Of a stretch of DNA of 6,020 nucleotides, positions 1-5,829 are shown in pieces; positions within the stretch are counted from its first letter, which is position 1; the number at the start of each line of letters is the position of its first letter. The notes under the pieces are model-generated. The model worked only from the letters and a program-made list of their open reading frames with translations, made no database searches and had not been told where the DNA came from. The stretch covers positions 1 to 6,020 of the forward strand of contig JABDIZ010000299.1 of the NCBI GenBank assembly GCA_013003465.1, read 5' to 3'. A program made the position numbers and the translations under genes. The DNA comes from Rhodothermaceae bacterium. GTDB lineage: Bacteria; Bacteroidota; Rhodothermia; Rhodothermales; Rubricoccaceae.

Positions 1-237
1 GGGGACGAGTGAACGGAAGGTGAAGACGACCAGCAGGGCGATTCAGTCGGGTGTTTCGCCGTGCGGCGCACCGGCCAATTCGCACAGAGAGGATGATTCG
101 GGGATAAAAGTAGAGCGCGTCTGTGTAGAGGGTGTCAAGTCCGTGTGAGGCCAGCGTCTAGCTTTCATGGGGCGCCTACGAAGCGGTATATCCGCGGTTG
201 CGCTGCCCGTTATTATGCACAGCCCTGTCCACCACGC
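1..237. promoter_or_regulatory. Upstream region of pdxB, with weak promoter candidates
   Basis: No gene is supported here. On the + strand, TATATC at 187-192 has TTCATG 17 bases upstream (164-169), and TATTAT at 211-216 lies close to the pdxB ATG. Either could be a -10 element, but neither has a good -35. No Shine-Dalgarno sequence precedes the ATG at 238. An open frame enters from the left edge and stops at 146-148, but it has no start in the window and no recognisable protein. A short inverted repeat (GCGG-TATAT-CCGC, 183-195) overlaps the first -10 candidate. Confidence 0.3.
109..138 (-). promoter_or_regulatory. Possible leftward promoter with consensus -35
   Basis: Read on the - strand, a perfect TTGACA (complement of 133-138) is followed after 18 bases by TCTACT (complement of 109-114), which matches TATAAT at four of six positions. 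If it is real, it drives a gene beyond the left edge, divergent from pdxB. Bacteroidota-type bacteria often use a different promoter consensus, so the match may be chance. No confident leftward start codon or coding frame is visible in bases 1-100. Confidence 0.25.
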
Positions 238-1455
238 ATGTCTCCCCTTCGCCTCCTCGCCGATATAAACATCCCTTTTGCCGAGATCGCCTTCGCTGGC
301 TTCGGAACGGTGCGCACGATGCCGGGCCGCGCCATCACACGGGCTGACCTGATGGACACCGACGTGCTGCTCGTCCGCAGCGCCACGCCCGTCACGGCCG
401 AATGGCTTAGAGGAACCCCGGTTCGGTTTGTGGGCACCGCGACAGCCGGTACGGATCATGTCGATACGGATGCCTTCGCTGAGGCCGGAATCGGCTTCGC
501 GGCGGCGCCGGGCTCGAACGCCGAATCGGTCGTGGAGTACGTGCTGGCGGCGCTGCTGCTACTCGCGGCGAATCGAAGGACGGGGCTGCGTGGGAAGACG
601 CTGGGTGTAGTGGGCTATGGCCACGTCGGATCGCGCGTGGCCCAGCGTGCCGAAGCCCTTGGGCTGCGCGTGCTACCAGCCGATCCGCCACTCGCCGATG
701 CCGCCGACGCGCGTGGCGAGGCCCATCCGTTCATTCCGCTGGAGGTGATGCTGGATGAGGCCGATATCATCACCCTGCACACGCCACTGACCACTGCTGC
801 CGAATCGCAGTACCCGACGAGACATCTCATCAGTGCCTATGAACTGGAGCGCCTAAAACCAGAGGCTTGGCTCCTCAACGCTGCGCGGGGGGCCGTGGTC
901 GACAACCAGGCCCTCGCGGATGCGCTCTACCATGAACGCATGGGGGCCGCAGTTCTCGACGTGTGGGAAGGAGAACCCGCGCCCGATAGTGGTCTAGCGC
1001 GTCGGGTGGACATCGCCACGCCGCACATCGCGGGTTACTCCTTCGATGGCAAGGTGGAAGGCACGCGGATGCTGGAGGAGGCGCTGCGACAGTGGCTCGC
1101 CGCGGAGAGCGTCGCGCCACCCGCGCCCTGGGATGTGGAAGCCGTCCTCGCGCCATCACCCGAAGAGTCGCTTGTGCTCCAGGCACCCCTCTTGCCCGAT
1201 GTCCTCACTGCTGAGGCGGAAGCGCGCTGGCTGCACCACCTCACCCAGCAGGCCTATGACCTGCGCGCCGACGATGCCCGTTTCCGCGCCACGGTCATTG
1301 AAGCCGACCCCGAACACCGCGGCGCGGCCTTCCAGCATATTCGCAAGACCTATCCCAGGCGGCGCGTCTGGGGACGCTTCACCGTCCGTGGCGATGTGCC
1401 CGATGCCATGCGCATTCCCTTGACCGAGGGGCTGGGGATGCAGGTGGCTGATTGA
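238..1455 (+). CDS. pdxB: Erythronate-4-phosphate dehydrogenase (PdxB)
   Basis: This cytosolic NAD-dependent enzyme oxidises 4-phospho-D-erythronate to 2-oxo-3-hydroxy-4-phosphobutanoate, the second step of the DXP-dependent pyridoxal phosphate pathway. The 405-residue protein is slightly longer than E. coli PdxB (about 378). It has the D-2-hydroxyacid dehydrogenase layout: an N-terminal substrate domain, a Rossmann motif GYGHVG (126-131) followed by ADPP (148-151), HTPL (181-184), LNAARGAVVD (213-222), DVWEGEP (241-247) and ATPHIAGYS (260-268). The catalytic triad is R217, E246 and H263, with the same spacing as Arg208/Glu237/His254 of E. coli PdxB as I recall it. Residues from about 300 form the C-terminal dimerisation domain typical of PdxB, which separates it from PGDH or glycerate dehydrogenase. 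The ATG at 238 was chosen because MSPLRLLADINIPFAE aligns with the family N-terminus. An in-frame GTG at 145 adds 31 residues unlike the family. It converges with era, one base between stops. Confidence 0.93.
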   Translation: MSPLRLLADINIPFAEIAFAGFGTVRTMPGRAITRADLMDTDVLLVRSATPVTAEWLRGTPVRFVGTATAGTDHVDTDAFAEAGIGFAAAPGSNAESVVEYVLAALLLLAANRRTGLRGKTLGVVGYGHVGSRVAQRAEALGLRVLPADPPLADAADARGEAHPFIPLEVMLDEADIITLHTPLTTAAESQYPTRHLISAYELERLKPEAWLLNAARGAVVDNQALADALYHERMGAAVLDVWEGEPAPDSGLARRVDIATPHIAGYSFDGKVEGTRMLEEALRQWLAAESVAPPAPWDVEAVLAPSPEESLVLQAPLLPDVLTAEAEARWLHHLTQQAYDLRADDARFRATVIEADPEHRGAAFQHIRKTYPRRRVWGRFTVRGDVPDAMRIPLTEGLGMQVAD

Positions 1456-1456
1456 C

Positions 1457-2380
1457 TCAGCGGCCGTAGCCGAAGGAGCGAAGGAATCCTTCGCGGTTGC
1501 GCCAGTCGGCGCGCGTCTTGACGTGGAGTTGGAGGAAGACCTCGCGGCCGAGGAACGCCTCGATCCCGCGGCGGGCGTCCGCGCCGAGGTGCTTGAGCGC
1601 CTGCCCGCCCTTGCCGATCAGGATGCCTTTCTGCGAATCGCGCTCGACGACGATCTCGCAGGCGACGAGGTCCTTTCCGTCCTCCCGCTCTTCGACCTGC
1701 ATGACGTTGACCTGCGTCGAGTACGGGACCTCATCGCGGTAACGCTTGAACACGGCCTCACGGACAATCTCAGCGATGAAGAAGCGCTCGGGGTGCTCCG
1801 AGAGTTGGTCCTTCGGGTAATAGGGCGGTCCGTGTGGGATGCGCTCAAGAATCTCGGCGAAGAGCGCGTCGAGGCCCGTTCCCTTCTTGGCCGAGATGGG
1901 AATGATCTCCTCGAAGGCCTTCAGCGCGGTGTACTGCTCCACGAGCGGGAGGGCCTGCTCGGTGGCGATCAGGTCCATTTTGTTGAGCGCGAGCAGCAGC
2001 GGCGCATGCGCCCGGTCGAGCCGCTCGACGGCGTTCTTCGCGTCGTACGTCGGCTGGGGCGCGGTGGCGTCGGCGAGGAAGACGACCACATCGGCATCGG
2101 CGAGGGCGTGGTCCACGTCCTGGAGCATCAGGTCGTGCAGGCGGTACTTGGGGCGGATGACGCCGGGCGTGTCGAGGAAGATGATCTGGTAGGCGTCGTC
2201 GGAGAGGATGCCGAGGATGCGGTGGCGTGTCGTGCTCGGCTTCTCCGTCACGATGGAGAGCTTGGTCCCCAATAGCCGGTTCATCAGCGTGGACTTGCCT
2301 ACGTTGGGTGCGCCCACGAGGGCGACGTAGCCGCTTTTGTGATCGGCGGGGATGGTGGAGAGGTCGAGGATGGGCTCCAT
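1457..2380 (-). CDS. era: GTPase Era, ribosome assembly factor
   Basis: Era is an essential GTPase that binds the 3' end of 16S rRNA and helps mature the small ribosomal subunit. The 307-residue length fits the family (E. coli 301). GTPase motifs are intact: G1 GAPNVGKST (23-31), G2 region around TTR (50-52), G3 DTPG (70-73), G4 NKMD (133-136) and G5 SAK (163-165). The C-terminal KH domain carries ILIGKGGQALKHLG (253-266) and ends in the family-typical WRNREGFLRSFGY (293-305). The ATG at 2380 gives the normal N-terminus. The frame stays open 50 codons further upstream, but that stretch is low-complexity intergenic sequence. No Shine-Dalgarno is seen. Era often neighbours rnc or recO elsewhere, whereas here it stands alone, facing pdxB and downstream of a pilin-like gene row from which a terminator separates it. 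It therefore probably has its own promoter in 2381-2600. Confidence 0.96.
   Translation of the reverse strand: MEPILDLSTIPADHKSGYVALVGAPNVGKSTLMNRLLGTKLSIVTEKPSTTRHRILGILSDDAYQIIFLDTPGVIRPKYRLHDLMLQDVDHALADADVVVFLADATAPQPTYDAKNAVERLDRAHAPLLLALNKMDLIATEQALPLVEQYTALKAFEEIIPISAKKGTGLDALFAEILERIPHGPPYYPKDQLSEHPERFFIAEIVREAVFKRYRDEVPYSTQVNVMQVEEREDGKDLVACEIVVERDSQKGILIGKGGQALKHLGADARRGIEAFLGREVFLQLHVKTRADWRNREGFLRSFGYGR
1478..1494. terminator. Palindrome at the pdxB/era convergence, possible shared terminator stem
   Basis: GCGAAGG-AAT-CCTTCGC is a perfect 7-bp stem with a 3-base loop, located 22 bases past the pdxB stop and inside the last codons of era. It lies between residues of the conserved Era tail, so it may simply reflect codon choice. 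There is no T-run on either side. With only one base between the two stop codons, any pdxB transcription-stop signal has to lie within era, and this is the only clear hairpin near. Confidence 0.3.
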
Positions 2381-2420
2381 GCGCGGGGCGGGGCAAACAG
2401 GTGAGGGCGCTGGTACGCCG

Positions 2421-2433
2421 GGGCCGTCGGCCC
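2421..2433. repeat. Perfect palindrome upstream of era
   Basis: GGGCCG-T-CGGCCC is symmetric at all 12 flanking positions and ends 41 bases before the era start codon. It could be a regulator site or a leader hairpin, although a loop of at least three bases would reduce the stem to five pairs. High GC makes chance palindromes of this length fairly common. Confidence 0.4.
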
Positions 2434-2514
2434 GTTCTGCCAAGAATCTATTCGGGAATCCGTCTCGATCAGCGGAGCCTGAGCGAACGAATGCTGAGCA
2501 AGGGGCGTGAAGCA

Positions 2515-2539
2515 GGCGATGCGGAAGCATCGGCGATGC
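2515..2539. repeat. Direct repeat GGCGATGC with alternative hairpins
   Basis: GGCGATGC occurs at 2515-2522 and again at 2532-2539. Between them lies GCATCG (2527-2532), which can pair with CGATGC on either side: CGATGC-GGAA-GCATCG (stem 6, GNRA-type loop on the + strand) or GCATC-GGC-GATGC. Only one can form at a time. Function unknown; it may belong to a dispersed intergenic repeat. Confidence 0.4.
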
Positions 2540-2610
2540 AGCGCAACGCCGACAGCGATCGTGCAGCCAGGCGAAGCCGAGAGGGGTTTGCGGATAGGTT
2601 CTACAAACAC

Positions 2611-2643
2611 GCGGAGGGACGCAGTCAACCTGCGCCCCTCCGC
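2611..2643 (-). terminator. Hairpin terminator of the pilin-like gene row
   Basis: The arms GCGGAGGG and CCCTCCGC (outer, 8 bp) and CGCAG/CTGCG (inner, 5 bp) enclose a 5-base loop. The single A/C mismatch seen on the + strand becomes a G.U pair in - strand RNA, giving an unbroken 14-pair stem in that direction only. It begins 44 bases after the stop of the 602-residue gene. The - strand continuation GTGTTTGTAG is only moderately T-rich, so this is a somewhat weak intrinsic terminator. The strand-specific pairing supports the - orientation. Confidence 0.6.
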
Positions 2644-2687
2644 ATTATTCCCCCTACCGTCCGCTGTTCGGCGAACGGTACTGCTGG

Positions 2688-4496
2688 TCAGTCGCCGAGC
2701 CCCGGCGCACCAGACTCGTTGTGGCTCCAGTGCTCGGCCCATGTGCCCGTATGGACGAGCTCGGTGCCGAGGAAGCCCAGCCGGTGCCCGATGGGGCGGA
2801 TGGCGTTGAGGTCGAACGTCACGTTGATGCCGTCGCCCATGGTGAAGCGCGTACCGAAAGCCTCGCCGTCCTCGATGCGCTGGCGCCAGGCTTCTTCCTC
2901 GGCGGCATCCTCAGCCGCCTCCGATTCCTTCCAGTGCCAGTACATCGCCGCCTCGTAGAGCAGCGCGTCGTCGCTGGCGCGGCGGATGCGGGCGGTGAGG
3001 GCGCCATCGCGGTCGTAGTGCCCGCCGACGCCCTGCGGCCGGTCGCCGCACTCGACGATGGAGAGGTGCGGGCCGCAGTTCTGGTTGTTAGGCTTGTACG
3101 AGAGCAGGCGCAGGCTGCGGATCTCAACGGTGAACGTCTCCAGGTCGCTGGCGCGGAAGGGGCGGGTACGGAACGGCGTACCGTCGGCGAGGGCGCCGAA
3201 GCCGTGCTTGACCGCGCCAATCTGAATGGTCTCGGTGCCGCCCTCGTCAAGCGTCAGCGTGTAGCGGCTCATGCCGTGCATGTCCGGGTTGGCGAGTTCG
3301 AGGACCATCTCCTCGTCGTCAAGGAGGTCGAGCGTGTCGTAGAAGCGGGTGCGGTGGTAGCTGCCCGTGTCGTGGCGGCCGGGGTTGCCGCCCTCGAGGA
3401 AGTAGGCGATCCGCCCGCCCGTCTTGATATCGAATTTGTGCGTGTGGCGGTGCCACGGGCGGATCGGGCCAGTCTGCGTTTCGACGCCTTTTGCCTCGGC
3501 CCAGACGGCGTTGTGGTCGCGCATGATGGTGAGGTCCATGTGGCCGCCGGGTGGTGCGCCCACCTGGTCTACGAGCAGCGAGCCTCGCAGATTGAGGGTC
3601 CCGTCGAGAGAAACCGAGAGGTAGTCGTCGTCGGTGTGGACGAGGATGAGGCCGTCCCAGTCCAACGCGGCCCCGGCTTGCATCTCGAAGTTGCCCTCGA
3701 CGAGCAGGAGGCCAGAACCGCGCAGGTCGGCCCCGGCGGCGAGGGTGAGGCCCTGCTGGTAGTAGAGGATGCGCGGATCGGCAAGGCTACCGAAGGTCAA
3801 TGCGTCATCAAGGGTCACGGGCGTCATGAACACGGCATCCTGTGCCGCGATGGCATCGTGCGCGTCGAAGTAGAGCGCTTCGAGCGTGGGGGCGTGCGCG
3901 GCGTTGATGACCGTCGCCATGTTCTCGGGGACGTTGAGCGTCCCGCCTGCGCCGTTGACCGCCGCGAGTTGGGTGCTGAGCGAATCGGTCATCTGCCCAA
4001 AGTTGAGCAGCGATTCGAGGCGGAGGTCGTAGAAGCGGCGGCGGTCCAGATAGGTGGGTCGGTTCTCCGGGCCGCCCGAGACGGTCGCGCTGGGATCGAG
4101 CACGGCGCTGACGTAGGGGGCGTCGAGCCAGAGCGGACCGGGGAAGTCGGCCTCGGTCCAGGTGTAGGTGCTTTGCAGTTGGTGCGTGGCACCGCTGTGG
4201 AAGGCCGTCAATTCGAAGAGCAGCGAGTCCGTCGTCGCGGTGTAGCTGTCGAGGCGAATGGTGCCGCCGTCGAAATCCATGGTGCCGAAGGGTGCCGTCG
4301 GGCGGAAGCCTGTTTCGCTTACGGCGGCACCGACCACGAGGCGGTGTCCGCTGGCCGCGAGTTCGCGGGCCAGCACATCGGCCTGGACGCCGCTCGTGTT
4401 GCGCGCCGCGTCGACGGCGGTAGTCTGGCTGGTGGCGAGGAGCATCGAGCCGCCTAGCGAGGCGGCGAGCACGAAGAGTAGCGTGAGTTTGCCCAT
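2688..4496 (-). CDS. Large PilX/GspK-like pilin-family protein, envelope-anchored
   Basis: I do not recognise an exact family, but the 602-residue protein looks like an oversized minor pilin of the PilX/GspK type. Residues 1-3 are followed by one hydrophobic segment (about 4-22, LTLLFVLAASLGGSMLLA), then a polar helix (about 24-50), so the bulk should lie in the periplasm or outside. Residues about 243-310 contain short repeating strands (ADLRGSGLLLVEGNF, AALDWDGLILV, GTLNLRGSLLVD), a beta-solenoid-like pattern that PilX-like proteins often show. A His-rich patch follows (349-353), then a C-terminal part with the only two cysteines (C474, C483), which could form a disulphide, and a Glu/Ala-rich helix (524-543). 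Pseudomonas PilX has about 195 residues, so much of this protein is extra. It lacks Glu5, as GspK does. The ATG at 4496 has no Shine-Dalgarno and lies 51 bases after the preceding stop. It is the last gene of its row. Protein-coding: very likely; pilus role: inferred. Confidence 0.85.
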   Translation of the reverse strand: MGKLTLLFVLAASLGGSMLLATSQTTAVDAARNTSGVQADVLARELAASGHRLVVGAAVSETGFRPTAPFGTMDFDGGTIRLDSYTATTDSLLFELTAFHSGATHQLQSTYTWTEADFPGPLWLDAPYVSAVLDPSATVSGGPENRPTYLDRRRFYDLRLESLLNFGQMTDSLSTQLAAVNGAGGTLNVPENMATVINAAHAPTLEALYFDAHDAIAAQDAVFMTPVTLDDALTFGSLADPRILYYQQGLTLAAGADLRGSGLLLVEGNFEMQAGAALDWDGLILVHTDDDYLSVSLDGTLNLRGSLLVDQVGAPPGGHMDLTIMRDHNAVWAEAKGVETQTGPIRPWHRHTHKFDIKTGGRIAYFLEGGNPGRHDTGSYHRTRFYDTLDLLDDEEMVLELANPDMHGMSRYTLTLDEGGTETIQIGAVKHGFGALADGTPFRTRPFRASDLETFTVEIRSLRLLSYKPNNQNCGPHLSIVECGDRPQGVGGHYDRDGALTARIRRASDDALLYEAAMYWHWKESEAAEDAAEEEAWRQRIEDGEAFGTRFTMGDGINVTFDLNAIRPIGHRLGFLGTELVHTGTWAEHWSHNESGAPGLGD

Positions 4497-4532
4497 AACG
4501 GCGGGTGCGGGCTGGTCCGGGGAAGGATGAGA

Positions 4533-4549
4533 AAGCGTCGGAGACGCTT
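4533..4549 (-). terminator. Hairpin overlapping the stop codon of the PilW-like gene
   Basis: AAGCGTC-GGA-GACGCTT is a perfect 7-bp stem with a 3-base loop. On the - strand it begins within the TAA stop (4548-4550) and is followed by TCTCATCCTTCC, a pyrimidine-rich but mixed tail. It could be a weak terminator or attenuator that lowers expression of the 602-residue gene, or an mRNA end-stabilising stem. Read-through must be possible unless that gene has its own promoter in the remaining 36 bases. Confidence 0.45.
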
Positions 4550-5198
4550 AGCCGCTCGTACGGTTGTACGGGCGGAAGGTGAAGCCATGACGGGTGAGCG
4601 TGTGACGGCTCGTAGCGCGTTGGTCGGCGGCCTGCTGGGCCGGGCCTTCAACCGCCGCCTGCACTTCCAGGCGGACGCGGCTGAGGTTGTCGGGGCAGGT
4701 GAAGGTGGGCGCGGCGGAGCGCAAGGCAAAGAGCGCTACGTCGAAGCCGACGATGGTCTCGCCGCTGCCGCCGGCCGTCATCGTGATGCTGCCGTCGTCC
4801 TCCTCGCGGACGATGCGGAAGAGCGGGCTGATCGCTTCGCCCACGCGCACGCTGTCGCCCGCGGCTTCCAGCCGGTACGTGACGTGCCCGACGGGAGAGG
4901 TGGGGCCCTGGTCGGGGTCGAGCAGGGTGGGGAAGGTGAAGGCCGTCGTGCGGCCGCTCGTGTCGCGGCTGACGGCGCACGTGTAGGTGCCGAGCGCGTT
5001 CAGCGCCTGCGCCTCCGTGCGCATGTTCTCGACATCGCGTTCCAGCAGCCGTACGAACGCATGGGCGCGGGCCTGCACCACCTGATTGACCGTCGCCTCG
5101 ACGGTATGCTGGCGCGTGCGTTGTTGCATCAGCATGAGCACCACGAGAATGACGGAACCAATGAGGACAGCGGCGAGGTGATCGAGCCAGGCGACCAT
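4548..5198 (-). CDS. PilW/PulJ-like minor pilin candidate
   Basis: The 216-residue protein has a short N-terminus, a hydrophobic segment (about 8-24, LAAVLIGSVILVVLMLM), then a long polar helix (about 25-68) rich in Gln, Arg and Glu, and a beta-rich C-terminal domain with two cysteines (C74 in TYTCAV, C168 in TFTCPD) that could pair. This is the layout of PilW/PulJ-type minor pilins, and its place between an MshD/PilV-like and a PilX/GspK-like gene supports that reading. There is no Gly/Phe-Thr-Leu-x-Glu prepilin leader. If only Met1 is removed, Asp6 becomes residue 5 and could replace the usual Glu5. The start at 5198 is the only one that keeps the membrane segment close to the N-terminus. 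The family is not identified with certainty, so no symbol is given. Confidence 0.85.
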   Translation of the reverse strand: MVAWLDHLAAVLIGSVILVVLMLMQQRTRQHTVEATVNQVVQARAHAFVRLLERDVENMRTEAQALNALGTYTCAVSRDTSGRTTAFTFPTLLDPDQGPTSPVGHVTYRLEAAGDSVRVGEAISPLFRIVREEDDGSITMTAGGSGETIVGFDVALFALRSAAPTFTCPDNLSRVRLEVQAAVEGPAQQAADQRATSRHTLTRHGFTFRPYNRTSG

Positions 5199-5225
5199 GG
5201 GGCGGGGGACAGGGTGGCGGAAGGA

Positions 5226-5260
5226 GCCGGAGGGCTGGCTGGCGGATCCAGCCCCCCGGC
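5226..5260 (-). repeat. Intercistronic hairpin between the MshD-like and PilW-like genes
   Basis: The arms GCCGG (5226-5230) plus GGGCTGG (5232-5238) pair with CCAGCCC (5248-5254) plus CCGGC (5256-5260). The intervening A/C mismatch on the + strand is a G.U pair in - strand RNA, giving 13 continuous pairs and a 9-base loop. The stem lies 28 bases after one stop codon and 27 bases before the next start. The following - strand bases TCCTTCCGCC lack a true T-run, so it is more likely an attenuator or mRNA-processing or stabilising stem than a full terminator. Confidence 0.5.
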
Positions 5261-5288
5261 CTTGGCGGACCGTGGTGGGTCGAGGGGG

Positions 5289-5819
5289 TTAGAAGCCCCG
5301 CTGGGCCGTCGGCGAGACGATGGCCCGCAGCGTGCCGCTGACCGGGCGCCGCTCCTGCAGGTTCGGGGAGCGCTCCTGGATCGTTACGGCGATCTCTTTG
5401 GCGAGCGTCGGCGAGCCCGCTACCACGTCAGGGCTGGTGGCGGAGACGTAGCGCACCGCGATGCTCACATCGAAAGGCAGGAAGCCTGCGTCCCAGGCTA
5501 CCGAGTCAGCCAGGGCGAAGCCGTCGAAGTCGTCCACGTCGTCGTAGGTGGCCGGTGAGGTCTCGCCGAGGTCGGGGCCGAAGTCGGCCGTGACCGTCAG
5601 CGAGTCCGTGGTAAAGCGCAGCCCGGCGCGGCCGATGTCGGCCTCGTCGAAGGCGCGCTCGGTTACGGCGGCGAGCCAGGCGCGGGCGAGGTCGGTCCCG
5701 GCGAGTTCGAACTCGCGTTCCTCGGCACCGCGGTCGAGCGTAGCGGCGTGGCGTTGTTGTCCGAGGGCGACCGTGGACAGAAGGACGAGAGCGAAGAGCG
5801 CCAGTAGCGTCTGCGGCAT
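5289..5819 (-). CDS. MshD/PilV-like minor pilin candidate
   Basis: The 176-residue protein starts with a hydrophobic segment (about 4-20, TLLALFALVLLSTVALG), followed by QQR and a helix rich in Ala/Glu/Leu ending in WLAAVTERAFDEADIG (48-63). Helix-then-FDE is a pattern seen in PilV/MshD-type pilins. DDVDDFDGF (93-101) recalls the D-D-V-D-D-x-x-G motif of MshD, and FDVSIAVRYV (116-125) followed by KEIAVTIQE (141-149) recalls the closing beta strands. There are no cysteines. The hydrophobic stretch could also be a signal peptide cleaved after ALG, which would make the protein secreted. The ATG at 5819 was preferred to the longer frame from 5915, whose 32 extra residues are Arg/Pro-rich and would bury the membrane segment. 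No usual prepilin leader is present. It is the first gene of the row, with 90 bases to the next. Confidence 0.85.
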   Translation of the reverse strand: MPQTLLALFALVLLSTVALGQQRHAATLDRGAEEREFELAGTDLARAWLAAVTERAFDEADIGRAGLRFTTDSLTVTADFGPDLGETSPATYDDVDDFDGFALADSVAWDAGFLPFDVSIAVRYVSATSPDVVAGSPTLAKEIAVTIQERSPNLQERRPVSGTLRAIVSPTAQRGF

Positions 5820-5829
5820 GAAACCTAAG

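Larger units (their letters stand above)
2381..2687. other. Intergenic region between era and the pilin-like row
   Basis: No gene is supported in this 307-bp stretch. Three items stand out. A hairpin terminator (2611-2643) serves the gene ending at 2688. A cluster at 2515-2539 contains the direct repeat GGCGATGC twice with GCATCG between, allowing two mutually exclusive hairpins. A perfect 13-base palindrome GGGCCGTCGGCCC (2421-2433) lies in the probable era leader. A weak -10-like TAGATT (complement of 2445-2450) could serve era, but no convincing -35 accompanies it. The stretch is open in several frames only because of its high GC. Confidence 0.5.

Noticed and set aside
2..148. Partial + strand gene entering from the left edge
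   Set aside because: The frame is open but yields a Ser/Lys/Val-rich peptide with no motif and stops just where pdxB's leader begins; chance is likely in high-GC DNA.
145..237. N-terminal extension of PdxB from the GTG at 145
   Set aside because: The 31 extra residues do not resemble the family, and the ATG at 238 gives the normal PdxB N-terminus.
1523..2275. 250-codon + strand open frame inside era
   Set aside because: It is the exact antisense of a clear Era GTPase with all motifs intact; its composition is Leu/Glu/Val/Arg-biased without a fold.
2381..2530. N-terminal extension of Era from 2530
   Set aside because: The 50 extra residues lie in intergenic sequence, are Arg/Pro-rich and have no family counterpart.
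2227..2958. + strand frame covering the era/pilin-row spacer
   Set aside because: It runs through the antisense of two genes plus the spacer. The middle part has a high content of Arg and Ser and no recognisable protein.
2721..4457. 578-codon + strand open frame opposite the 602-residue gene
   Set aside because: Its translation is rich in Val, Ala, Glu, Gly and Arg with no hydrophobic core or motif, as expected for the antisense of a high-GC gene. The - strand protein has a membrane segment and pilin-like layout.
4527..5558. 343-codon + strand open frame spanning two - strand genes
   Set aside because: It crosses two genes and their spacer on the other strand and has low-complexity Ala/Gly/Arg/His composition with no recognisable domain.
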